64,000 nucleotides of DNA from Anoplopoma fimbria (lineage: Eukaryota; Chordata; Actinopteri; Perciformes; Anoplopomatidae): contig NC_072472.1 of the NCBI RefSeq assembly GCF_027596085.1, positions 14,411,471-14,475,470 of the forward strand, given 5' to 3'. The notes under the pieces are model-generated. The model did no database searches. It was given only the letters and a program-made list of their open reading frames with translations, and was not told the DNA's origin. Position 1 is the first letter of the stretch. Every line of letters begins with the position of its first letter. The position numbers and the translations under genes are program-made. Of this stretch, positions 43,405-64,000 are shown piece after piece.

Positions 43405-43624
43405 CTCCATGTCAAAGTTGTAAATAGTTAAAGCTGCATTACTGTATATTCTTTATACATTGAATCAACTGACTGTGTGTACTTTGAAAACGGTTACCTG
43501 TAACGGCAAAACTCACAACTTTTAGTTGTTATAGCTTACTGTAGGTTTTACTGTGCTTTTACTTTGTGCTTCAGTCTCACTGCTCTAACACAGTTTTTTA
43601 GAACACAACTGTTTTTTTTGTGTG

Positions 43625-43995
43625 TGAGCATGGCAAACAGACAGAAGAGACCGGAATAATGACAAAACACAGTTTTTTATTCTTTCGTTATAATGTGTCT
43701 AATGAATAATCCTTATACGTACAGAAAACAAAAAAAAATCTGCTTTTCAAATTTTACCACAAATTCAACACGTTTTTCCTGTTTTCCCTTTTATTGCTAT
43801 TTAAATTTTCCAAGGTTTTCAGAGAGACTTAATAAACTGGTCAGTGATCATCTGATTAAGTGTGTGTTGGCTTTGCTTGATGTATATCTTTCATGGTGAT
43901 GTGTTCTTTTTTACTATGTAATTTATGGAGTAGAGGCAACTTACCAAGACCAGACCAGACCATTCCAGGCAGAAAGTACATTTCTGTCATAATAA
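43625..43995. repeat. Duplicated copy of the coro6 3' UTR region (left copy)
   Basis: It aligns by eye with 45850-46215 over its whole length: 'gacagaag', 'cagttttttatt', 'ataatcctt', 'gcttttca', 'cctgttt', 'ccttttattgctattta', 'aataaactggtcagtg', 'aacttacca', 'catttctgtcat'. Identity is roughly three quarters with small indels. Confidence 0.7.
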
Positions 43996-45480
43996 AATCA
44001 TAAGTCGATATGTAAGAAAACAATATCATGAATAAGCATGAAAAGAAATGGGATAGTATGCCATGAAAATGTAAAAAAGCCATAGTAAAGTATGCCATGG
44101 AAATGGCATAGTATAGGATGTCTTAAAAAATGATAAAAGAGTCAATGTACTGTAAGTCATAAAGTCATAAAAAGTAATTGATTTGTTTGTTATAAAGTAG
44201 TATAGTATGTTTTAAAAAAGAAATAGTATTATATGTCATAAAAATGAATAAAAAAGTGTAGTATGTAATAAAAAAGGTTGTCTCTGTTGAGCTGGTTTTA
44301 ATCATGAAGGTAATATGTTTGCATTAATAAAGATTTACATCTTTAGTATAACACTGCTTCATGCCTTTATAAGCCTTCTTTCAATTAGTTTTTTTTACAT
44401 GCTCCACTGACTTTTTTTGACATGCTATTTTATCAAAAAAAGTCATAAAAGGTCAGAGTATGTCAAAAGTCGACCCAGAACACGCTGGAGGGATTACATA
44501 TCTCGTCTGGCCTGGGAACGCCTCGGGGTTCCCCAGGAGGAGCTGGAAAGTGTTGCTGGGGAGAAGGACGTCTAGAGGACCCTCCTTAGCTTGCTGACCC
44601 TGCGACCCGGCCCCAAATAAGCAGAAGACGATGGATGGATGAAGTCATAGTATGGTGTGTTGAAAAGAGTAATACATTTTTTTGTTGTCAAAATGCAAAG
44701 AAAAACATGACAAACAAAACCAAAACAGTATAGCATGTTGAAAAAAGTCAAAAAAACAGCATAGCTTGCCGAAAAAAGTCACAAAATGGTCATAGTATGT
44801 AGCATGTCTATATAGACATAGTATAGCATGTTAAAAAAAAGTATTTAAAAAGCAGAGTACAGCATGTTGAAAAAAATGTCATGGACTGAAATGTAAAAAA
44901 AGTCATTAAGAATTCTTAATATAGCATGTTAACATAACCTTAGAATGTAGAAAAAGGAGTAAAAAACGCCATAAAGGGTCATTGTATAGAATGTTCAAAA
45001 AAGTCATAAAAGATCTATACTATAATATGCAAAAAAAAAATCATAATATGGAACATCAAAAAAAGTCCTGAAAAAGTCATAAAAAAGTAATGATATATTG
45101 TGTTGAAAAAAACCTTAACAGCATAGCATGTCGGAAAGCGTCAATGAAAAGCCATAGCATGGTTTATTTAAAAGAAGTCATCAAAAAGTCATAGTAAAGT
45201 ATGTTGAAAAAAACCTTTTAAAAAGCCATAGTATACTTTGTCAAAACATTTATCAAAAATCATCACGTCACAAAAGTGACCATAGTTTAGAAGGTTTTTA
45301 AAAAATCGTGAAAAGTCATGGTATATAGTAAATTTAAAAAAGTAATTAAACAGCCCTAGTATAGTATGTCGAAAAAAGTAAAAGTATAATACTTGGACAG
45401 GCCCCAGTATAGTTTGTCGAAAAAAACGTAATTGTATGTATGTATAACAAAGTCATAAAGAAGTCATAGTTTAGTGGTAG
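43990..45480. repeat. AT-rich minisatellite array
   Basis: Roughly 1.4 kb of degenerate units combining 'agtcataaaaa', 'gtcatagtatag' and 'catgttgaaaaaa', about 30-45 bases each. It lies between the two copies of the coro6 3' UTR duplication and is interrupted by an RTE LINE tail at 44471-44641. Confidence 0.75.
44471..44641 (+). mobile_element. RTE LINE 3' end inserted in the minisatellite
   Basis: Nearly identical to the last part of the LINE at 17.6-20.2 kb ('cccagaacacgctggag', 'ggaacgcctcggggttcc', 'gagaaggacgtct') and ending in ATGG repeats. 'aagtc' occurs at both flanks, a possible target duplication within a satellite unit. It is a younger copy than the one at 27.6 kb. Confidence 0.88.
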
Positions 45481-45589
45481 TTGAAAAATATCAGCCATTT
45501 TATATTTGGTATATTTAAAACTCTACTTTTACTACAGCAGGGTCTGACAGTGTACCCTACGTAGTCCTGGTTCTGTTTTCTTCCTTGCC

Positions 45590-45800
45590 TTCCTTCACTC
45601 CAGTGGGCCCAGCAGCATGGTGTCAGTGTTGGGTCCTAGCAGGGACTGGTTGAGTGGCGAGGAGAAGCTCTTCACATGGCCGAAGGAGGAGTGGCTTCTG
45701 CCGCGCGTTGAGCTCTCCTCTTCTCACCAGAGCGTCCAACTGCAGGTCTATGGCATCAGCAATAAAACGGCAGAAAAGCTCTGATAAACCCACTGTATGT
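45590..45800. other. GC-rich coding-like island of unknown identity
   Basis: It stands out from the surrounding AT-rich DNA. On the plus strand an acceptor-like 'ttccttcactccag' leads to a 55-codon frame (45617-45784) beginning MVSVLGPSRDWLSGEEKL, whose GPSxDW motif resembles spondin domains. On the minus strand an acceptor-like 'aacatacag' leads to LSELFCRFIADAIDLQLDAL, and one base out of frame to SSFGHVKSFSSPLNQSLLG ending in a stop. Which strand, if either, is coding is undecided. Confidence 0.3.
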
Positions 45801-45849
45801 TAGAGTTGCAACCTGACCGGAACCCGATGGCGGGGGGTATTTTTGTACG

Positions 45850-46215
45850 TGTGCAGCACGAAAAGACAGAAGAGGCAGACATTTTTAAAAAACATTGTTT
45901 TTTTTTATTGTTGTCATTATGTGGCTAATGTATAATCCTTTACAGAACATAAAACATTATGCTTTTCACATGTTACTACAAGTCCAACATTTTTTCTCCT
46001 GTTTCCTTTTATTACTATTTACATTTTGAAAAGTTTTCATAGAGATTTAATGAACTGGTCAGTGGTTGTCTAATACTGAGGGCAAGGCAAATACATGTGC
46101 TGAGTGTGTGTGCTTGCTCGAGTCTTTAATGGTGGTGTGTGCGTCTTAGAAGATTGTAGATGAACTTACCAAAAGAGACTCCTACAATTTCATACAGAAA
46201 AGTATTTTTCTGTCA
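45850..46215. repeat. coro6: Right copy of the duplicated segment, in the coro6 3' UTR
   Basis: Partner of 43625-43995. On the minus strand it carries AATAAA at 45904-45909 and 46008-46013, placing it at the end of the coro6 transcript. Confidence 0.65.
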
Positions 46216-46475
46216 TTTGAGTTTTGCTACTTTTTGTATGACTATTCTTCTCTGACAGTATTGTATTAGTACTGATAGAATTTGTTCAAATTTGTTCGAC
46301 TGTCAATTTACACTTAGATTGTCCACGTTCATATTCTAAAAAAAATGGTTTGATGCAACACTGTTCGTTTCTTAGGTGAGTGGTTCTTTGTCAAGACAAG
46401 GGAATTTTTTCTCTTTAATAGTCATAAATATTGTGAAATTTAGACCAGTTCTTCAGAAGGTGTGTTTCATACACG
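45885..46475 (-). other. coro6: coro6 3' untranslated region (predicted)
   Basis: Sequence 3' of the coro6 stop on the minus strand, ending after the AATAAA at 45904-45909. The end is inferred. Confidence 0.45.
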
Positions 46476-57609
<11,134 letters not shown>

Positions 57610-60517
57610 TCACCAAAACTTTTAGCCCTGCGTCTCATATTGGAACAAGACTTTCAGGAAAAGAGTTTGTTCAGATATCAACCAAACAAATGCTGTCCGT
57701 GAACACAGAACTGACTAAAGCCTATGGTAGAGCTTGATTTCACAATATTACACCCTTTGTAATCTGTACTTTTCATGCTTTAAATCTCATTCTACAGTAT
57801 TTAGCCTGTCCCTGTCATTGAGGCAGGCCGTTGAAAAGTGCTGTAACTGCTTTTTTGCCGAACAGTAAATCTCAATGTGTTGTTTCTAGCAGCCTTCCGC
57901 TGTTGTTACGTAAATTGTTTTCAAGGGTGAAGATCATGACTTGGAACTTTGTGGTACTTTCAATCCTTTTATTTTGAAAATTGACAGGGCAGTTAACCTT
58001 TTATATGTATTTTATTCAGATTGATAGTCACATAAAACAGATACAATATATGTGATGCTAGCGATGACTGAAGCTCTTCTTTCGTTTTCTACTTCTTATA
58101 TTCACTGCACAAGTGCTGTTAAACCAACTGAGTAATACAGGCCTGTTGTCCAATCATACTCTATGTCCATCAATACATTGTAAAGAAAATCTTATTTTCT
58201 CAATCACTTTCATCAATCTTACTATAAGTATTGGGGTCCAAATGAACACCATTTTTTCTATATTTGCTCCCAATCAGTATCTAGCAACATTTGATGAATG
58301 AGAATCTGAAGACAGTTGTTGGGTCGTCACTGTCAATAAAATCTGATCAAATCCCACCCACACAGTTCATTATTAGCCAAGATTTTGAGTGTTCACTGAT
58401 GTTGGTTTCTTTAGTCTTGAACATTTTATGTTGAAAATACATACTTTATGGAAGCCAAGGTTTCAGTGACTTTAAATAACCTTCTGTTTTTCTCTGAATG
58501 ATGAACTCTGTTATGTGTTTGTTTACTGACAACTTGCTGTTCTGCGGCTGTCCCAGGCACCCGGCCAGACGGCCTGTAATCCTCCAAAACTCAGGAGATA
58601 TTCTATAACAGTGCCTGCCATCAGTGCAGATATTAATAGTTGATTGTCCCACCAAACACTATGTGATGGCTGAACATCAAAGACAAACACTAAGAGGACA
58701 CGGAGAATCTATAAAAAGCAGGGAGTGAACCAATATATGACTGATATAACAACAATACACAGCACATCAGTTACATTCAATCACACCCATGTGCTACAAT
58801 CCTTATGAGAATATTTAGTGTATCACTTATCTAACATACACTCCCAGACTGCACTAGCTTACATAAGGCCAAAACTAAAAACCAAAATCTGGTAATTGGC
58901 GTCTGATAAATGCAGCAGAGTTCTTCCTCTTTTTAATGGATGATCATAACTCAAATTATCAAATCAAATACTCTGTCTATAAACAATCAAAATGGAAACC
59001 ATATGAAGTCCATTTTTGGTTCAGGCCTCTGAAAAAGTAAACATAAAGTGACCCAAACCCTGCTGTCATCAGTGATGATATTTGACTGTCACACTAGAAT
59101 ACAACATTTTGTCTAAAGACTGTGGAATACCTGACCACCCCCCTGATGAGAAGACAGAGGCTCTCGTTTCTTTCCTGGAAGCTCTCGCTTATCAAAAGAT
59201 TTACATTCCAGCGACCACTTCAGTCAGGCCAGCGGTGAGGCTTTTCAGGGCGGGCTGAATATGTTACATATACTGTGTCATGGGACTTGTAACAATGGTT
59301 TTCATTTTATCTTTTTTTCTAAACATAGCTGTCAAGATGAGATGCTCCGCGACAAAAACACACTTCTCTTAATTTTCATAGTTTGTTACAAAAACTTGAC
59401 AAAAAAGTAAATTAGTAGTAAACGTTATCATCTCATTTGAAAGTGAAAATGCCTTTATTGTGGTCTGCTTTAAATAGAGGGTTTGGAAAAGTCAAAAATC
59501 TAACAGAACAATATAATAAATATATCTTAAAGGTCATAAGAATTGATTACTATCTCAAGAGAGCTTACACTCTCTCAAGGTTGACTTTTCATACCACTAA
59601 TATTGTCTGTAACCAGCAGGCTGTCTTTTTGAAATGGTACGAATCTAATCATTCAACGATCTAAAACTTTGTTTGATTTTGGAATATGTGATGTGATTTA
59701 TAATAAGCCTAATTTAAAGGAAAATTTCAAAAATTCATACATCTTATTCCTTTGGTCTACAATACTAAAAAAAAAAGAAGTAAATATGAACAGCACTATT
59801 CCAAATCCATAAACCAGTGTGCCAAAAGCAAAAATTACGATGGAGCTGCTCCATAGACTATGAATTGGGAAATATGTTTTAGATGACACTGAAAGCAATG
59901 GGTTGTTCAAGTATATAGGCTCCTTTTCTGTTTCAGACTGGAGCACAACAGAATAAAGCTAATTTGGGTATTTAAAAAAGCAAACAAACATTCTGTGGGT
60001 CCACAAAATCAGTCTCCCATTCATTAACAATGCAGCAGCTCCAGAGTTGATAGCCTACTTGATGATACATGTCTGAGCTTCTTTTCTGGTTTTGAGAAAG
60101 AGTAGCTCATATTCACAAATACACAAATAACATATTGGGATTATTAAATTCGACGGTGTTCCTCTTTAAATTGCACAGGGTAAAAAAAACTTAAAAAAAC
60201 TCCTACATGCTCCTTTAATTCTGCCTCAGGTTAATGAGATAGCCCTCCTCTGTTGCGCATGGCACGGCTCTGGAGAGTCGACACAGAGCGAAAGAATGAC
60301 ACTGCCACTTTCCTAATATAGCCATGACAAACTGCGCTGTCCCACCCGGGCCAGTCGCTCCTCCCACCAGCCAGCCTGGTCCTAAATAGTCCCAGAAAGA
60401 AGGCAGTGCACCCTTTGGCGCTTTATCGTTAATGAACAGGACCGTAAACTAAAACACAGCTTATACAAACACACATAAACAGGGGGGACATGGGCCGTCA
60501 GGGGGGCCAGGGAGAGA

Positions 60518-60520
<3 letters not shown>

Positions 60521-60577
<57 letters not shown>
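60521..60577. repeat. (TG)28 microsatellite
   Basis: A pure TG array of 57 bases, the opposite dinucleotide phase of the AC array 170 bases further on. Confidence 0.97.
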
Positions 60578-60578
<1 letters not shown>

Positions 60579-60743
60579 CTGCAGGCTACAACGTGCTCCT
60601 TAAAGTAGCCCACAGACGCCATGCACGACGAAGATTTCTTTTTTTTTTTTTTTTTAGATATCCAAAGGTGGGGACGCACTCACTCCTCTCCAGCAGTGCA
60701 GTACTGAAGCTGACGTACCTCTTACCCCACACACCGCAGCACC

Positions 60744-60882
<139 letters not shown>

Positions 60883-60911
60883 TAGGAAAGACAGTCCACA
60901 GGACAGCTCAC

Positions 60912-61260
60912 CTGAGGTTATGGGGAGACCCCTCTTCCCTGGACAACTTTCAGTATTTCTGTTGTTGGATCTACTCCTCCGCCTTCTGCTGCTTCTTATT
61001 CCTTTGAATAATATTCCCTGTGATCCGGTTTACTAGAGTTGCTGAGGAGACGCACTGGACAACTGCGTGACGCTCCTCGGCAGGGAAAGAGAGGGGGAGA
61101 GTACCGGGGCAGAGAAGGGAGAGGGTGTGGGAGGATGGGTGGGTGCCATCTATTTTGGAACCGGCTCTCTCAGTACAGGGGAACGTGACGCGCGCCGGTT
61201 ACAGGGGGCCAGCGCGTCCCCAGGGGGGGGCAGAGTCACAACTATGGTGGATCTGTGGGA
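60912..61260 (-). promoter_or_regulatory. coro6: Candidate coro6 non-coding first exon and promoter
   Basis: Minus strand: a strong donor (cctcag|GTGAGC) lies at 60912/60911, and above it a GC-rich stretch (60980-61230, with 'gacgcgcgccgg' and several GC boxes) stands out from AT-rich surroundings. With an acceptor just before the coro6 ATG, this is the best candidate for exon 1 and the promoter. The transcription start is not defined. Confidence 0.4.
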
Positions 61261-64000
61261 CAATTAACAAGCGAGTGTAATAAGACCTAAATAAAAGACA
61301 CACATATGACCTGATCTCTCCTTGCTGACAACAAGTGCTCCATGTTGACTTCTGCAACCAAGGTTTCTTTTATGGTCAAGAAAAAAAAAAATACACAGCT
61401 GAAGTTGACCTGCAGAAGAAGCACCTCCAGAAGCGTAATGGTTTGAATAGGGCAGGATGGAAATGTCAATGAACATGAGTTATTAAAAGAAAAGAAAAAA
61501 GACAGTTAAAATATCCAAGTTTGTGATTCTTATTTCAAACAGTGGGTTGTACATTTTAAATATTATAAAACTCTTAACACAGTTCTCTGTGCCAACTCAG
61601 CTCAGCATTATAATGCCGTAATCCAAAATGAACAAATGCAACCACAACCCTTTATTCACATCTGACGTTTGCCTCACAAAATATACAGAAAGTATCAGAG
61701 AGTAGCCACCATGTATTCACAGGGGACAAACTCTCACTTTGCAGTTGTTGTCCTAGTTGGTGGTCCAAAGGCTGGTTTTGTAGTTAGCGATAGGGAGTCT
61801 TGCATACTACACATTAAACATACTTGGATACCTGAAGGCAGAACTGGGGTCATGATGTGCTCCCTTGTTGCTGTGAATCAAGAAAGAGGTCAAACTCTTC
61901 ACTGCAAAAAGAGAAATATGAACAGAAAATCAGAGGAATTACCTTGCAACAGGATTACTGTACTCACTGGGTTTTATACGACAGGACATCTATGCTATAA
62001 ACAAGTAGTGAACCACAATAATTTTGACTAACAAGAACACAGAATATCAAAGTGAAAAATGTAGCAGTGGTTGTTTCTGTCATATTATATTTGTCAGAAG
62101 TGAGTGAAGATACATATTCACAGCAAGTCACAAACCACATCACTGAGCTGACTGAACTACTGAAATATATATATTTCTCTATTTATGGTTTAAGGCATTT
62201 CCACTGGTGTGTTATGACAATGTTTAGATTAAAGTGAAAAGGAAAACAGCAGTTATTCTGCACTGTTTGCAAAATATTGTACATGTACAGTAGACATGTC
62301 AATTATCAAACCCTGCAGTATACATCAGCTCTGAGTTTCCAAACTGAAATAACCTTGAACCGTTTCTTTTCCATTTTACTCACACTATTGCAGCTACTTA
62401 TTATAGCTAAAAAGCATACTTTTGGTTGATATTAAATGTGACAGACTGAATAACTTTCTTCACTATGACTAGATATCAGGTTAAACATTTGAATATATTA
62501 AAAACGTACCTACAGGCTTCACGTGCTATTTTCCACAACAGTGTATTAAAGTAAATAGTTTTCCATTAAACTACTTTCTATCAAAGACTGACAATGTGTT
62601 CTGAGGATGATCAAGAGTAACAGTGACACCTTTAACCTCACCAAAGGGAAAACTTACATTTGTTTAAAGTAACAGAGAGAATACTCACCTCATAAAATAA
62701 AAACCCATCCCGACGTGTTGGAAAAATAAATTAACCAAAGAAGAAAACAGGAAATGTTAACACATTCTCGGTCATTGGTATGCAGGATAGCATTGGTTCC
62801 ATCCATATATAGTAAGGATTTTCTGCTTTTTTAATTTAATATCATAGTTAACTAAATATCTTTGGGTTTTGATTGGTAAGTCGAACAAAAGAAGCAAGTT
62901 GAAGATGTGACCTTGTGGTGTTAACAGGAAACTATGGACATTTTTTGCTATTTTTCGACATAACGATGGTCAAAATAATGGCTAAATGCCAAAAACTTAG
63001 CAAGATTGTTAAAAACATATCTTGCCATGACCTTAGCATCACTGTACACAGTCTCACAGCAAAACAGACTCAATAATTTCCATTGTTTAATGGTCACAGT
63101 TGAAGCACATTATATAAAAGAATATTTACACTGATAGTTTAAAATAAAACACAAATAAAATCAGGTTTCTGACAATACACACGCATACCCAACAGCTGCT
63201 ACTACCCAAGCATGCTCCCCAAAAGTAGCAACCATACATTAAAAAAGCCACATTAAAAGTAAAAGGGAGTAAAGTGCATGTATGACAGGCCTCCCTGTAC
63301 AGACATTTCTGATAGACTGCAGAGAAGCTTCACTTGCCAGTGACAGGCACACTCCTAAAATTTGTACAAAATAGATAACGATTATTAAAATTTTTAAAAA
63401 GAAAAGTTCACACCCACATAGTAATGTTGTGCTACACAGTCACACACTGACAAAATCCAGATATAAAAACATGTACGGTTCCTAAAATGTTAACAATCAC
63501 AATATAGACCTTTACATCCCGAAGAGAACATAGCAGAAACCTCACAAATATACACTGTGCCTTGAACTCCCAATCCCCTAACCTTTCTCCCACACAGCAA
63601 TACATACATAAAATGTCTAGTTTGAGTGGCATATGAACTGTGAGAGGACATGAGAGAGACAAACTGTTTACTTAAGTCATCAAGTGAAGTTTCCGACTGA
63701 AACATTCCAGGAATCCAGACGTTTATGCAGGTCAGATTTGGTTCACACTTACTGAGGTATCGAGAAGTCAAAACAAACATTAACAACCCACATCAGGCCT
63801 CTTCTCTTTGCATTGTGTTTTTAAAAAAAAAACCTGAATGAAGATGATCTGCTGTTAGAATAACCCATGTTTAAGTCAGTCTCCAGGCAACAAAAGTAAC
63901 TTTGATTGGAATTATTTGTCAGTATAATGTCTGCAGGTTTGAGAAGTCTGAATGTTGAGTTGATACATTTACCTGTGAGATTGTACCTGCCGTTTGATTT
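61261..64000. other. Intergenic DNA, no gene recognised
   Basis: AT-rich with unsupported short frames. In human the next gene beyond CORO6 is SSH2, on the same strand as CORO6, so the right edge could be a 3' UTR of its orthologue. No slingshot coding sequence is visible to support this. Confidence 0.45.

Noticed and set aside
58446..58655. 69-codon minus-strand frame
   Set aside because: No family resemblance and no splice support within the probable coro6 5' intron.
61669..62031. 120-codon plus-strand frame
   Set aside because: Ordinary composition but no recognised family, no acceptor or donor pattern and AT-rich surroundings; judged chance.

Overview
The window is nuclear DNA from a ray-finned (teleost) fish, most likely a percomorph. 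Genes are split by GT-AG introns. The proteins match vertebrate families, and the interspersed repeats are typical of fish: an RTE-type LINE with an ATGG tail, an L2/Maui-type LINE with a TGAAT tail, an epsilon/gamma-like endogenous retrovirus remnant, Tc1 and pogo-like MITEs, and long CA arrays. No prokaryotic feature, CRISPR array or confident RNA gene is seen.

Layout, left to right. (1) 1-6251 (+): the 3' ten coding exons of the TAO kinase gene taok1, without the kinase domain, followed by a long 3' UTR to about 9.9 kb. (2) 10454-12858 (-): abhd15 in three exons, convergent with taok1; the two genes' poly(A) signals lie about 100 bp apart. (3) 12.9-21.6 kb: no host gene. It holds an endogenous retrovirus pol remnant on the minus strand, split by a nested plus-strand RTE LINE, then small repeat fragments that reach almost to the next gene. 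(4) 21678-28546 and 33121-43404 (+): two tandem 15-exon genes for VWA7-like secreted or surface proteins with identical exon architecture (949 and 940 codons). The second carries an L2 LINE with a 634-codon reverse transcriptase frame in its intron 13. (5) 43.4-46.4 kb: AT-rich minisatellite, an RTE tail, a duplicated piece of the coro6 3' UTR, and a small unexplained GC-rich coding-like island. (6) 46476-57422 (-): all ten coding exons of coro6, an F-actin-binding coronin of 469 residues, with a probable non-coding first exon near 60.9 kb. (7) 57.4-64 kb: introns, upstream DNA and CA/TG arrays, with no further coding exon recognised.

The order taok1 - abhd15 - coro6 matches human 17q11.2, where TP53I13, GIT1 and ANKRD13B lie between ABHD15 and CORO6. 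Here that interval is filled by the VWA7-like pair and transposons. The genes do not form an operon-like pathway: taok1 is a stress/Hippo/cytoskeleton kinase, abhd15 a metabolic alpha/beta-hydrolase-fold protein, coro6 an actin regulator, and the VWA7-like proteins are extracellular and of unknown function. All exon boundaries were read by eye from splice signals, frame continuity and family resemblance; total coding lengths divide by three for every complete gene.
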